DNA of 64,000 nt, taken from Micavibrio_C sp965231165. Its GTDB lineage: Bacteria; Pseudomonadota; Alphaproteobacteria; Micavibrionales; Micavibrionaceae. The stretch covers positions 310,001 to 374,000 of the forward strand of contig OZ246421.1 in assembly GCA_965231165.1 (NCBI GenBank). The letters are read 5' to 3'. Position numbers and translations under genes: made by a program. Shown here piece by piece: positions 43,763 through 53,844 of this stretch; the first letter of the stretch is position 1, and each line of letters opens with the position of its first letter. The notes beneath the pieces are model-generated. The model was not told where the DNA came from and made no database searches. It saw nothing but the letters and a program-made list of their open reading frames with translations.

Positions 43763-46042
43763 TTATACCTGTGGTTTGGGCGGGGTCATGGGCTTTCCCT
43801 GCCATTCCATGGGGAAGTGATTGACCTGAATAATGTCTTCGCGGGCGGCCTTTGCGGCTTTCAGTAATGCGGTTTGCTCGGATGTCAGTATCTTGCTGCT
43901 GACGGCTTCTTCAAGCATGGCGGCAAAATCCTCTTTTTCCTGCAACAGGCCTTTCTTCGCGGCCTTGTTCAGTGCCTGTTCATGCGGGGCGGCTTCCGTC
44001 ACCAGTATCAGCGCTTTTTCCAGCCGCGCCATATAGTCGGCCTGATCGGTCGGCATATACAGGCCCGCTGTCAGGCGGTCGCGGGTCTCATTGGGTGTGC
44101 TGAGGATCTTGGCAATCTTCTTATCGAGCTTGTCGGAAGGCTCCGCGATCCATGATACCGGATGGATAAGGCGCTTCATGCCGCGCACCAGCGGGTTGGG
44201 GTGGTTGCGCAGCAGATTCACCATCGCCTGTTCGGCATTATAAAGGCATTGAATAACGGCACGTTGCATCAGCGGCGCGTCTTCTTCTTTACGGCCTTCA
44301 TAATTAAAACGGCGCAGCGTCTGCGAAGCCAGATAGAGATTGCTCAGTATATCGCCGTGACGTGCGGAGATGCGTTCCTCGCGTACCAGCGCGGGGCCGA
44401 GCGTCGAGAGACTCAGATCGGTGAGGAAGGCAAACTGCGAAGCCAGCCGGTTGATATGACGGTAGTAAGGCGCGTCCGGGCCATGGGCGTCGGGTGTGCG
44501 GCTTAAGTGACCGCCGGTTAAACCCAGCATGAATCCGCGCGCGGCATTGCGGAATACGTGTGCGATGTGCTGGCGGAACAGTTTCCCCGCTTCTGCGGCA
44601 TCGTTCGTTTCCGTCGTGCGCATTTCTTTCAGCACATAGGGGTGGCCGACAAATACGCCTTGCCCGAAAATCATCAGGCTGCGGGTCATGATATTGGCAC
44701 CCTCGACGGTCGTCGAAACGGGAATGGTGTGGCGCAGGTGCGCGACCGGGTTATCCGGCCCCTCGACCACGCCCTTGCCGCCATGCACTTCGGTGGCGGC
44801 GTCCGCCACGGTGCGGGCGGCTTCGGTGGTGTGGTATTTCAGAATGGCCGATGACACCGCCGGACGGGCAGTGTGGTCGGCATCGAGATCCTGCAGCGGG
44901 CCCATGCGGGCGGCGTCGAGCATATAGGTCAGGCTGCCGATCTTGCCAAGTTGTTCCTGAATGCCGCCCATATCGGCAATGGCAATGCCGAATTGCTGAC
45001 GGATCGCGGCATAAGCGCCCGTAACACGCGCCGCATATTTGGCAAGACCGCCCGCACCGGCGGGTAACGAGATTGCGCGGCCAATCGACAGGCAATCGAT
45101 GAGCATGTTAGCGCCATTTCCGGCCTGCTGACTGCCCCCTATGATGCTATTAACAGGCACCACAACATTCTTGCCCCAGTGCGGGCCGTTCTGGAATGGG
45201 TAGGGCGGACGGTGGCGCTGTTTATTTTCGACGCCAGCGGTGTTGGCCGGTACAAGATTGAGCGTAAGGCCTGGGTCGGTGCCCTTGCCCAGCAGGTTGT
45301 CCGGGTCTTTGAGAACAAACGCAACACCGATCACCGTCGCCACGGGCGCCAGCGTGGTATAACGCTTGTCCCAGTTCATACGGATATAAAGTTCACCATC
45401 ATCGCCTTTGAAAACGGTGCCGTCATCGGTCTGATTGAAAGCGTCTGATCCGGCATGGGGAGCGGTTAACGCAAAACAGGGAACCTCTTCACCACTTGCG
45501 AGGCGTGGCAGCCAGTAATCTTTCTGTTCCTGTGTGCCGTAGTGAAGAATGATTTCACCGGGGCCGAGCGAGTTCGGCACCATCGCGGTCGCACCCGCAG
45601 TGGCGCTGCGGCTGGCGATCTTGCTGACGACAGCGGCGTGACCCTGCGCCGAAAAACCCATGCCGCCATATTCCTTCGGAATGACAAGACCAAAGAATTT
45701 CTTTGTCTTCAGGAAATCCCAGACTTCAGGCGAGAGGTCTTTCAATTGATCGCGGACTTGCCAGTCGTCGATCAGGCGGCAGAGCTCTTCAGTTTCGTTA
45801 TCGAGGAAAGATTGCTCTGCTGGTGAAAGCTTCGGTGCTTCGCGTTCAAGCAGGGACGTCCAGTCGGGCTTGCCATGGAAGAGCGAACCTTCAAATCCCA
45901 CAGACCCTTTATCAAGCGCGGCCCACTGCGTTGGTGTGATGGCGCGGCGGTTGGCCTTGAACATATCGAGCGCGGCATTGTCGAAGTCATAAGCAAAGCG
46001 GAATGCCGAGGTCAGCGGGTTGCTTTTGTTCGTTTTGGACAT
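43763..46042 (-). CDS. fadE: Acyl-CoA dehydrogenase FadE
   Basis: 759 aa from the ATG at 46042, with AGGGAT 7-8 nt upstream; longer frame versions to 46087 lack support. The long form is typical of FadE (E. coli 814 aa): an ACAD core with FFGLVIPKEYGGMGFSAQ, FALTAPHAGSDA, and the C-terminal extension (SQTLRRFNYEGRKEEDAPL...) that ordinary acyl-CoA dehydrogenases do not have. It catalyses the first oxidation of fatty acyl-CoA. Confidence 0.95.
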   Translation of the reverse strand: MSKTNKSNPLTSAFRFAYDFDNAALDMFKANRRAITPTQWAALDKGSVGFEGSLFHGKPDWTSLLEREAPKLSPAEQSFLDNETEELCRLIDDWQVRDQLKDLSPEVWDFLKTKKFFGLVIPKEYGGMGFSAQGHAAVVSKIASRSATAGATAMVPNSLGPGEIILHYGTQEQKDYWLPRLASGEEVPCFALTAPHAGSDAFNQTDDGTVFKGDDGELYIRMNWDKRYTTLAPVATVIGVAFVLKDPDNLLGKGTDPGLTLNLVPANTAGVENKQRHRPPYPFQNGPHWGKNVVVPVNSIIGGSQQAGNGANMLIDCLSIGRAISLPAGAGGLAKYAARVTGAYAAIRQQFGIAIADMGGIQEQLGKIGSLTYMLDAARMGPLQDLDADHTARPAVSSAILKYHTTEAARTVADAATEVHGGKGVVEGPDNPVAHLRHTIPVSTTVEGANIMTRSLMIFGQGVFVGHPYVLKEMRTTETNDAAEAGKLFRQHIAHVFRNAARGFMLGLTGGHLSRTPDAHGPDAPYYRHINRLASQFAFLTDLSLSTLGPALVREERISARHGDILSNLYLASQTLRRFNYEGRKEEDAPLMQRAVIQCLYNAEQAMVNLLRNHPNPLVRGMKRLIHPVSWIAEPSDKLDKKIAKILSTPNETRDRLTAGLYMPTDQADYMARLEKALILVTEAAPHEQALNKAAKKGLLQEKEDFAAMLEEAVSSKILTSEQTALLKAAKAAREDIIQVNHFPMEWQGKPMTPPKPQV

Positions 46043-46235
46043 GGTCTGATCCCTGTTAAGGTTCTGATTATTAAGGTGTAATTGCAAGAAGCGTAGTCAA
46101 TAGCCGGACAGGGTACAACCCCTGTTTTATGTTGCGTGTGCGAAGCGTTGGATATCTTCGATGCTCTGCTGTTCTTTATGGATTTTCAGGGGTATAAACT
46201 CTGATCAGATAATCATTTTTGAGAGGGTATTTATT

Positions 46236-46880
46236 TTGGCTTTGATCAATTTTAAACAGGCGCGCCTGCCTGACGATCCAACACTGAAATCGCTTTTTAA
46301 TATTGCGCGCGATGCTTATGGGGCATTTATGGACGGTGTTGCTGCGAATCCTTATATGAAAGGCCAGAAGACAGCTGTAAATTCAAGAATGAGCGAAGAG
46401 TTTAGCAAATCGATTGATCAACTGAAAACTCTGATGTTTTTACCAGATCTTGAGGCCGCTGCCGCGCGGGAAATTATCTGCATAGGCCTTGTTAAACATG
46501 CCTGTACGTCTGCGGAAAACAACTTTGCGGAAAACAGCGATGTCACCAAGGTAGCTACGGCTGAAAAAATTCGGGCTGTCTATAATTCTTCAGGCTATGA
46601 ATGTCCTGATTTAGATGTGCTCTCCCGTTTGCCGCGACTGGAGGACCTATCAGGTCTTTCTGATGAAAGTAAAACTTTTGCAGCATTGCATGTCATGAGA
46701 TTTGCAGAAGCTGCCTTGATTGATTCAGCGTATGTGAACGAAGACCCGGTAGTTGCTGAAAGACAAAGCAAAATCAAGAAAACGCTTGTTCATCAATCAG
46801 CAAGCATCGCGCAAGGCACGATCCCCGATACGCTGCACCTGATGATGACCAAGGCCGTGGCGAAGTTACAGATGGTCTGA
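46236..46880 (+). CDS. Unknown protein, paralog 1 of a tandem pair
   Basis: 214 aa starting at TTG 46236, with AGAGGG about 10 nt upstream; the aligned ATG of paralog 2 confirms this start. It begins MALINFKQARLPDDPTLKS and ends QSASIAQGTIPDTLHLMMTK, matching paralog 2. The middle is helical, with two Cys, and differs more. No signal peptide or family is recognised. The 5' leader also resembles that of paralog 2, so leader and gene were duplicated together. Confidence 0.65.
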   Translation: MALINFKQARLPDDPTLKSLFNIARDAYGAFMDGVAANPYMKGQKTAVNSRMSEEFSKSIDQLKTLMFLPDLEAAAAREIICIGLVKHACTSAENNFAENSDVTKVATAEKIRAVYNSSGYECPDLDVLSRLPRLEDLSGLSDESKTFAALHVMRFAEAALIDSAYVNEDPVVAERQSKIKKTLVHQSASIAQGTIPDTLHLMMTKAVAKLQMV

Positions 46881-46960
46881 TGCGGGTATAATTTCTACTC
46901 CTTCAAGATGCTCAGGGCCATAAAGCCTAAGTAAATAATCGTTTTTAGAGGATATTTGAT

Positions 46961-47566
46961 ATGGCTTTGATTAATTTTAAACAGGCGCGTTTGCCGGAAG
47001 ATCCGACGCTGAAATCAGTTTTTACTGTGGCCCGGGATGCTGTGGCTGCGGGCATACAGGACATGGTTTCCTTTGCCCCTCAGGGTTTGAAAAAATATCT
47101 GGAAAAGACAATGACGGATGATTTGGCGCGGACGGTCGATCGTTTGAAAATTCTGCTGGCATTGCCGGATATGCAGGCGGCAGAGGCCCGGGAAGTTATC
47201 TGTATGGGACTTGCCCGTATGGCTTATACCCACCAAGTCGCTGACATCTCTATCACTGATAAAATCCGCAGTGCTTATCAGGCGGGCGATTATGAATGCC
47301 CTGACGTGGTCGAGCTCCGCAGAGAATGTTTTATGAGTGATCTTTCCAGATTTTCAGGAAAGGAAAAAGCGCTGGCGGCCCTTGATATCATTAAAAATGC
47401 GGAAATGTTTCTGGCGCATCCCGATCAGTCAGATGATGAGCTAACGGCTACATTGATGTCAAAGGACCGTTGGATCAAGCAATCAGCAAGCATCGCGCAA
47501 GGCACGATCCCCGATACGCTGCACCTGATGATGACCAAGGCCGTGGCGAAGTTACAGCCGGTCTGA
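46961..47566 (+). CDS. Unknown protein, paralog 2 of a tandem pair
   Basis: 201 aa with ATG start and AGAGGA about 10 nt before it. The ends match paralog 1 (MALINFKQARLPEDPTLKS and QSASIAQGTIPDTLHLMMTK) while the middle has diverged. The last 78 nt before the final codons (47480-47557) are identical to 46794-46871. The 3' end overlaps the convergent SulP gene by 15 nt. The role is unknown. Confidence 0.7.
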   Translation: MALINFKQARLPEDPTLKSVFTVARDAVAAGIQDMVSFAPQGLKKYLEKTMTDDLARTVDRLKILLALPDMQAAEAREVICMGLARMAYTHQVADISITDKIRSAYQAGDYECPDVVELRRECFMSDLSRFSGKEKALAALDIIKNAEMFLAHPDQSDDELTATLMSKDRWIKQSASIAQGTIPDTLHLMMTKAVAKLQPV

Positions 47567-49264
47567 TGCGGCGATAATCTTTTCTGCTTTTTCAAGCGCG
47601 ATCTGGAAGCTTTCAACTTCCAGAATATCGCTATGATGATCAAAGAAACCCATCTGGTGCAATATCTCGCGGCAGCGCGGCTGCATACCGGCGATAATGA
47701 CGGTGGTGCCTTGCTTGCGGCAGCGGTTGATGAATTCCTCCAGCGCCGTGTCGCCGCTGGCGTCGATCAGCGGTACGCTGCGCATGCGCAGGATGAAGAC
47801 TTTCGGCGGGTCGATCATGTGGTCAAGGACATCGAGCAGGCGTGAGGCGACACCAAAGAAGAACGGACCCCGTATCTGGAACGCTTCGACGCCTTCGGGC
47901 AGGCGGTCGCGCTGCATCTCTATATCTTTATTTGGCACGGTCAGGTCATCGACATCGTTTTCTATCAGCGATGTGTGAGTTTGCATCTCGACGGCTTGTG
48001 ACATGCGGTGCATGAACAGGAAGGCCGCCAGCACGACACCGACCTGAATCGCGACGGTCAGGTCAACAGCCACGGTCAGGAAAAAGGTAATCAGCAAAAC
48101 GGCCTTGTCACCCAGCGGTGCGCGCATCAGGTGGCGGAAACGGTCAAGTTCGCTCATGTTCCAGGCGACGATCACCAGAATGGCGGCGAGGCAAGCGAGC
48201 GGGATATAGGAAGCCAGCGGCGCGAAGAACATCATGAACAGCAGCACAAAAACGGCGTGTAATATTCCAGAAACAGGCGAGAAAGCGCCTGCGCGGATAT
48301 TGGTGGCTGTACGGGCGATGGCTCCCGTGGCAGGCATGCCGCCGAACAGGGCGGAGGCTGTGTTGGCGACACCCTGCGCGACCAGTTCGCAGTTGGAACG
48401 GTGGCGGCGGCCTGTCATGCCGTCGGCAACAACAGCGGACAGCAGGGATTCCACCCCGGCGAGAAAAGCGATGGTCAGGGCGCTCGGCAGCAGCAGGCGC
48501 ATCTTATCCAGTGTGATGTCCGGCCAGTGAGGCGCCGGGATGTTGTGCGGGATGCCGCCAAAGACATTGCCGATAGTCGGGATGTCCATTTTGAACAGCC
48601 ATACCGCCAGCGAGGCACCGACAACGGCGATCAGGAAGGCGGGTAGCTTTGGTGCGAATTTTTTCAGCAACACTAATGCTGTCAGCGCGCCGATGGATAT
48701 GACGACGCTTTCCGGCGTGAACGTGTCGCGGGCCAGCCAGAAGGCATGCCATTTCTCGAAGAACTCGCCGGGTACTTTTTCAATCTGCAGGCCGAACAGG
48801 TCTTTGACCTGACTGGAAAAGATGATCACGGCGATACCGGAAGTGAAGCCTGTGACAACGGGTTGCGGGATGTATTTGATCCAAGTTCCTAACCGCGCAA
48901 ACCCGGCAACGACCAGAATGATCCCCGCCATCAGCGTGGCGATCACCAGTCCATCATAGCCATGCTGGGCAATCACGTTGAATATGACGACGACGAACGC
49001 GCCCGTCGGACCGCCGATCTGGAAACGGCTGCCGCCCAGTGCGGAAATCAGCAATCCGGCCACGACCAGCGTAATCAGACCTTCCGCTGGGGAGGCTCCA
49101 CTGGCGATCCCGAGCGCCATGGCCAGCGGGAGGGCAACGATGGCGACAGTCAGGCCGGAAATCGTGTCGGCCCGGAAGTTTTTAAGGCTATACCCTTGTT
49201 TTATAATGGTAAAAAATTTGGGAATGTATAGATGCCACCAAGGGGAGCGGGCGGAGTTATTCAT
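47552..49264 (-). CDS. SulP-family inorganic anion transporter
   Basis: 570 aa with an N-terminal RADTISGLTVAIVALPLAMALGIASGASP (the SLC26 signature), about 10-12 membrane helices, GGMPATGAIARTATNIRAG in the core, and a C-terminal STAS domain (about 450-560, with FILRMRSVPLIDASGDTALEEF). It imports sulphate, bicarbonate or a similar anion; the substrate cannot be settled. It converges on the paralog pair. Confidence 0.9.
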   Translation of the reverse strand: MNNSARSPWWHLYIPKFFTIIKQGYSLKNFRADTISGLTVAIVALPLAMALGIASGASPAEGLITLVVAGLLISALGGSRFQIGGPTGAFVVVIFNVIAQHGYDGLVIATLMAGIILVVAGFARLGTWIKYIPQPVVTGFTSGIAVIIFSSQVKDLFGLQIEKVPGEFFEKWHAFWLARDTFTPESVVISIGALTALVLLKKFAPKLPAFLIAVVGASLAVWLFKMDIPTIGNVFGGIPHNIPAPHWPDITLDKMRLLLPSALTIAFLAGVESLLSAVVADGMTGRRHRSNCELVAQGVANTASALFGGMPATGAIARTATNIRAGAFSPVSGILHAVFVLLFMMFFAPLASYIPLACLAAILVIVAWNMSELDRFRHLMRAPLGDKAVLLITFFLTVAVDLTVAIQVGVVLAAFLFMHRMSQAVEMQTHTSLIENDVDDLTVPNKDIEMQRDRLPEGVEAFQIRGPFFFGVASRLLDVLDHMIDPPKVFILRMRSVPLIDASGDTALEEFINRCRKQGTTVIIAGMQPRCREILHQMGFFDHHSDILEVESFQIALEKAEKIIAASDRL

Positions 49265-49424
49265 GTCGGGTGCCTGATGAAAGAAAGGAGAGCCGGAGGA
49301 ATCCTAGCATTTGGAGGAATTCTTATGCAACAAGGTGGTAAAAATCCGAATTTTCTGGCCTTTTTCAAGGCTTTCCAGTACATAGTTCACGCGTTTAAAC
49401 CCCTTTTTCAGATTGCGTGCCCTT

Positions 49425-51272
49425 ATGTCCGTAAAAAATATGCGTAACATCGCCATTATCGCCCACGTCGACCATGGTAAAACCACCCTCGTCGATAACA
49501 TCCTGAAACAATCAGGCACCTTCCGTGAAAACCAGCAGGTCATGGAACGGGCGATGGACTCGAACGATCTGGAAAAAGAACGCGGTATTACCATTCTGGC
49601 GAAATGCACCGCCGTGCAGTGGAAAGACATCCGCGTCAATGTGATCGACACCCCGGGCCACGCTGATTTCGGCGGCGAAGTTGAGCGTATTATGAACATG
49701 GCCGACGGCGTGCTGTTGCTGGTCGATGCCGCTGAATCCGTTCTGCCGCAAACCAAGTTCGTTCTGGGCAAAGCTCTGAAACAAGGTCTGCGCCCGATCG
49801 TGGTCATCAACAAGATCGACCGTCCGGATGCGCGCCCGGATGAAGTTCTGGATGAAATTTTCGACCTGTTCGTATCGCTGGAAGCTAACGACAAGCAACT
49901 TGATTTCCCGGTTATTTATGCTTCGGGCCGTGATGGCTGGGCGTCGCTGACGCTGGATGGTCCGCGTGAATCCCTTGCGCCGCTGATGGATCTGGTTGTG
50001 TCCCACGTTCCGGCCCCGGGACTGAATCCGGATGCGCCGTTTACGATGCTGGCGACACTGCTTGATCGTGACCCGTATCTGGGCCGCGTACTGACAGGCC
50101 GCGTGATGTCGGGTCGTGCGAAAGTCAACATGGCCTGCAAATCCATTCACTTGGATGGCTCTGTCGGCGAGAATTTCCGCATGACCAAATTGCTGTCCTA
50201 CCGTGGTCTGCAACGCGTTCCGGTTGATACCGTGGAAGCGGGTGACATTATCTGCATCGCCGGTATGGTGAACACATCGGTGTCGGATACGATCTGCGAT
50301 GTGTCCGTGACCGTTCCCGTGAAATCGACCCCGGTTGATCCCCCGACCATGTCCGTCACCATCACTGTTAACGATTCACCTTATGCCGGTACTGAAGGCA
50401 AAAAGCTGACATCGACCATGATCCGTGAACGTCTGATGGCCGAAGCGGAAACCAACGTCGCGATCCGTCTGACCGAAAGCGAAAACCGTGATGCGTTCGA
50501 AGTTGCCGGTCGTGGCGAACTTCAACTCGGTGTTTTGATCGAGACAATGCGCCGCGAAGGTTTCGAGCTTTCCGTGTCCCGTCCGCGCGTTCTGTTCAAG
50601 AAAGGCGAAGACGGCAGCCTGCTTGAGCCATATGAAGAGGTATTCTGCGACGTCGATGAGGAATACACAGGCATCGTCGTTGATAAAATGACACAACGCA
50701 AAGCCGAGATGACCGATATGCGCCCGTCGGGTGCCGGTAAAATCCGCATTACGTTCCGCGCACCGTCACGCGGCCTGATCGGTTATCAGGGCCAGTTCCT
50801 GACCGATACACGCGGTACGGGCGTGATGAACCGCCTGTTCCATTCATACGGCCCGTATAAGGGCGATATGGCGGGCCGTCGTTACGGCGCGCTGATCTGC
50901 ACCGGCAAGGGCGAAGCCGTCGCGTATGCGATTTTCAACCTGCAGGACCGCGGCACGATGTTCGTGACTACGGGCGACCGTGTTTATGAAGGCATGATCG
51001 TTGGTGAAAACAGCCGTGATAACGATCTGGATATCAATATCCTGAAAGCCAAACAACTGACCAACGTTCGTGCCTCCGGCAAGGATGAGGCGGTTATTCT
51101 GGTGCCGCCGCGTAAAATGAGCCTTGAAGATATGATCGCTTATATCAACGAGGACGAACTGGTCGAAGTGACGCCGAAGTCCTTGCGTCTGCGCAAGAAA
51201 TTCCTGAACCCGACGGACCGTGAAGTTGCCAAGAAGAAGGCGAACAAGGAACGCGAAGCCGGGGCAGCCTGA
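49425..51272 (+). CDS. typA: Ribosome-associated GTPase TypA/BipA
   Basis: 615 aa from the ATG at 49425; an ATG at 49440 is an alternative and no strong ribosome binding site decides. G motifs: AHVDHGKTT (G1), GITI (G2), DTPGHADFGG (G3), NKID (G4), then the C-terminal TypA-specific domain with EYTGIVVDKMTQRKAEMTDM and PSRGLIGYQG. It helps ribosome assembly under stress. A terminator follows. Confidence 0.97.
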   Translation: MSVKNMRNIAIIAHVDHGKTTLVDNILKQSGTFRENQQVMERAMDSNDLEKERGITILAKCTAVQWKDIRVNVIDTPGHADFGGEVERIMNMADGVLLLVDAAESVLPQTKFVLGKALKQGLRPIVVINKIDRPDARPDEVLDEIFDLFVSLEANDKQLDFPVIYASGRDGWASLTLDGPRESLAPLMDLVVSHVPAPGLNPDAPFTMLATLLDRDPYLGRVLTGRVMSGRAKVNMACKSIHLDGSVGENFRMTKLLSYRGLQRVPVDTVEAGDIICIAGMVNTSVSDTICDVSVTVPVKSTPVDPPTMSVTITVNDSPYAGTEGKKLTSTMIRERLMAEAETNVAIRLTESENRDAFEVAGRGELQLGVLIETMRREGFELSVSRPRVLFKKGEDGSLLEPYEEVFCDVDEEYTGIVVDKMTQRKAEMTDMRPSGAGKIRITFRAPSRGLIGYQGQFLTDTRGTGVMNRLFHSYGPYKGDMAGRRYGALICTGKGEAVAYAIFNLQDRGTMFVTTGDRVYEGMIVGENSRDNDLDINILKAKQLTNVRASGKDEAVILVPPRKMSLEDMIAYINEDELVEVTPKSLRLRKKFLNPTDREVAKKKANKEREAGAA

Positions 51273-51296
51273 TCTCTTTATTAGTTGATTTTATTA

Positions 51297-51322
51297 ATAA
51301 CGCCCTGATTTCAGGGCGTTAT
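51297..51322 (+). terminator. Rho-independent terminator after typA
   Basis: Inverted repeat AATAACGCCCTGA / TCAGGGCGTTATT with a short loop, followed by a T-rich stretch (GCATTTTCTT). Confidence 0.8.
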
Positions 51323-51391
51323 TGCATTTTCTTGCTCGCGCGGCGACTTCGCGATAATGTGGGACATACAAATAAAGCAGGGGGCTTAAAA

Positions 51392-51673
51392 ATGACAGAA
51401 CTGAAAACCTCTTTCGAACAAGCCGAGCGGGCTGCTGCGCTGAAAGCGCAGATGGCGCCGTTGCATGACAGCTTTGTGAATGACCGCGTTATGCTGGATA
51501 GCCTGAGCGGCGCGTTCTACCTGCGCAGCGATGTCGAGCAAAAGGGCATGGACGCCTCCGCGCCGCTGGGCTACATCGACGTTGCCAGCGAATCCGCGCT
51601 GTTCAGAACCACGGCCCGCCAGGTTCTGTCTGAGAAAATCCAGACGGCGTTGAATACGCCGCGCCCGGCATAA
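51392..51673 (+). CDS. Unknown small protein (93 aa)
   Basis: Start at the ATG 51392 with CAGGGGG upstream; the frame is open to 51332. Soluble, with a helical N terminus (FEQAERAAALKAQM) and a mixed C-terminal part. No family is recognised. It lies between typA and the HerA-like gene. Confidence 0.6.
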   Translation: MTELKTSFEQAERAAALKAQMAPLHDSFVNDRVMLDSLSGAFYLRSDVEQKGMDASAPLGYIDVASESALFRTTARQVLSEKIQTALNTPRPA

Positions 51674-51744
51674 TTTCTTCTTTCCTAAACGATTGAAAGC
51701 CCTCGTAAAGTGACTATGATTGTCTCTTTACGGAAGGGAAAATC

Positions 51745-53211
51745 ATGTCCGACATCTACCTTGGTTCTGAAACCGGTCATCCTGAAAACCGTCAGACGCT
51801 GGGTCTGAAATGGGCCAATCGTCATGGGTTGATTGCGGGTGCCACGGGTACGGGCAAGACCGTCACGCTGCAAGTGATGGCTGAAGGTTTTTCCAACGCC
51901 GGTGTTCCTGTTTTTATGGCGGATGTGAAGGGCGACCTGACAGGCCTTTGCATGCCTTCCGAAAAACAGGATTTTCTGGTCAAGCGCGCGGCGGATATCG
52001 GCCTTGATCCTTATCCGTCACAGGCGTTTCCTGTGACGTTGTGGGACCTGTTTGGCGAGAACGGGCATCCGGTGCGCACGACCATATCCGAAATCGGACC
52101 GTTGCTGTTGTCGCGTTTGCTTGATCTGAACGATACGCAGGAAGGTGTGCTGGCGATTGCCTTCCATCTGGCGGATGAGGAAGGCATGCTTCTTCTCGAC
52201 CTCAAGGATATTCAGGCGCTGCTCAATCATATCGGCGAGCATGCCAGCGAAATTTCCAGCAAATACGGGCAGGTCAGCAAGGCGTCGATTGGCGCTATCC
52301 AGCGGGCACTGCTGCAATTCGAACAGCAGGGCGGCGATGCGTTCTTTGGCGAACCCGCGCTTGATCTCACCGATTTCATGCGCACCGATATGGACGGCAA
52401 GGGGATGGTCAATATCCTGATGGCCGATCGGCTGATGCAATCACCGCGTCTGTATTCGACGTTCCTGCTGTGGATGCTGGCCGAGTTATTTGAGGAATTG
52501 CCGGAAGCGGGCGATCTTGAAAAACCGAAACTGGTGTTTTTCTTCGACGAAGCGCATCTGTTGTTCAACGACGCACCGAAGCCGCTGCTGGAAAAAATAG
52601 AGCAGGTTGTGCGCCTGGTCCGTTCCAAGGGTGTGGGCGTTTATTTTGTGACGCAGAACCCGCAGGACATGCCGGAGTCTGTCCTGGGTCAGCTCGGCAA
52701 CCGTGTGCAGCATGCCTTGCGCGCCTTCACGCCACAGCAGCAGAAATTTATTAAACAGGCGGCGCAAACCTACCGCGCCCATCCCGGTTTTAAAGTGGAT
52801 GACGTGATCGGCGAACTGGGCACGGGTGAGGCGCTGGTTTCGACGTTACAGGCCAAGGGTGAACCGGGGATCGTGCAGCGTACATTGATCCGTCCACCAT
52901 CCTCACGGTTAGGTCCGGCGACAGCAGAGGCGCGCCGCATGGCGATGATGGCGGATGGTATCGGCGGCAAGTACGATAAAACGCAGGACCGTGATTCCGC
53001 TTTCGAGATTTTGAATGCCCGTGCCGAAAAAGCCACGGCGCAGGCGGAAAAGGCGCAGGAATCCTCCCGGCCAGCCGCGCGAAAGACATCCAGCCGTCAG
53101 GGTAACGGCGAAGCCTTTGTAAAATCGATGACGCGGGCAATGGGGTCTTCTCTCGGGCGCACCATTACCCGTGAAATCATGCGCGGAATTATGGGTTCTA
53201 TGCGCCGCTGA
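51745..53211 (+). CDS. HerA-like ATPase (DUF853 family)
   Basis: 488 aa. Walker A GATGTGKT near residue 33, then VFMADVKGDLTGL, Walker B LVFFFDEAHLL near 270 and FVTQNPQDMPESVLGQLGNR. The bacterial YjgR-type members of this family have no proven function. HerA-like domains in archaea work with NurA in DNA end resection, but no NurA-type nuclease is adjacent here. The C-terminal tail is Ala/Lys-rich and ends near RGIMGSMRR. Its own ribosome binding site (GGAAGGG) lies 8 nt upstream. Confidence 0.9.
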   Translation: MSDIYLGSETGHPENRQTLGLKWANRHGLIAGATGTGKTVTLQVMAEGFSNAGVPVFMADVKGDLTGLCMPSEKQDFLVKRAADIGLDPYPSQAFPVTLWDLFGENGHPVRTTISEIGPLLLSRLLDLNDTQEGVLAIAFHLADEEGMLLLDLKDIQALLNHIGEHASEISSKYGQVSKASIGAIQRALLQFEQQGGDAFFGEPALDLTDFMRTDMDGKGMVNILMADRLMQSPRLYSTFLLWMLAELFEELPEAGDLEKPKLVFFFDEAHLLFNDAPKPLLEKIEQVVRLVRSKGVGVYFVTQNPQDMPESVLGQLGNRVQHALRAFTPQQQKFIKQAAQTYRAHPGFKVDDVIGELGTGEALVSTLQAKGEPGIVQRTLIRPPSSRLGPATAEARRMAMMADGIGGKYDKTQDRDSAFEILNARAEKATAQAEKAQESSRPAARKTSSRQGNGEAFVKSMTRAMGSSLGRTITREIMRGIMGSMRR

Positions 53212-53295
53212 TTTGCCTGCTTTCTTAAAGGGAACCGCCTCCCGATCTGCGCGTTTGCTGTCTAGTGAGGAACCAATAGCAGAAAGGGGTTCGTT

Positions 53296-53673
53296 ATGAA
53301 GCAGGACAAGCAATTAATGGGTTTTGTGGCGATTGCACTGGCGGCTGTTCTGGCGATCTATCTGAGTGCGGTGCCTTCCAAACCCACACAGGAGCAGGAA
53401 GATATACCAGCGATTACGGCGGCGGCGACCTCTGAAATCACACCGGCGGCAGGGGATGTCCTGCCAGGCAGTATGGGTGATTTGGGTAAGGCCGGGCCAT
53501 TTTCGCGCATCTATAGCACAGAGGGGGCATGTCGTGATTTGAGCGGGCTGTCATGCCGCTATGTGATGTGTCCGGAGGGTATTACATCTTCCAGCAATAC
53601 GACGGACGTGACGCGGACTGTCTGTCATGCCGGGGAAGCTTCGGGATGGCGTCCTACTCTGATTTCACCGTGA
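53296..53673 (+). CDS. Small membrane-anchored protein of unknown function
   Basis: 125 aa with one N-terminal hydrophobic segment (about 8-25, LMGFVAIALAAVLAIYLSAV) and no clear cleavage site, so it is probably tethered with its C terminus outside. Four Cys in the C-terminal part (GACRDLSGLSCRYVMCPEG and VCHAGE) suggest disulphides. The predicted terminator after it has been split by the 53.7-56.2 kb cassette. Confidence 0.65.
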   Translation: MKQDKQLMGFVAIALAAVLAIYLSAVPSKPTQEQEDIPAITAAATSEITPAAGDVLPGSMGDLGKAGPFSRIYSTEGACRDLSGLSCRYVMCPEGITSSSNTTDVTRTVCHAGEASGWRPTLISP

Positions 53674-53691
53674 TCTTTTGATGATAAAAAA

Positions 53692-53707
53692 GCCCCGCAT
53701 CTCGCGG
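53692..53707. repeat. Direct repeat, left copy (target-site duplication candidate)
   Basis: GCCCCGCATCTCGCGG. It matches 56191-56206 at 15 of 16 positions and is the left part of a terminator-like hairpin whose right half lies at the other copy. Confidence 0.65.
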
Positions 53708-53816
53708 TGGTGTAGAGATGGGTCGTAGAGTTCCGATTTTTCGCCACACTCTATTAATAATATCAAAACAACCGCTGCCATTGACTTGGTAGCGGTTGTT
53801 CTTTCTCAAATGACTA
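53708..53816 (+). repeat. Left imperfect terminal inverted repeat of the cassette
   Basis: Aligned with the reverse complement of 56095-56190. The 39-nt outer block 53714-53752 matches 29 of 39 positions, sharing AGAGAT, CCACACTC and TTCC blocks. The inner block contains an AACAACCGCT / AGCGGTTGTT hairpin at 53767-53800. Confidence 0.7.
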
Positions 53817-53844
53817 ATTTTTAGCCTGCTGTCTTAAAGGTCAT

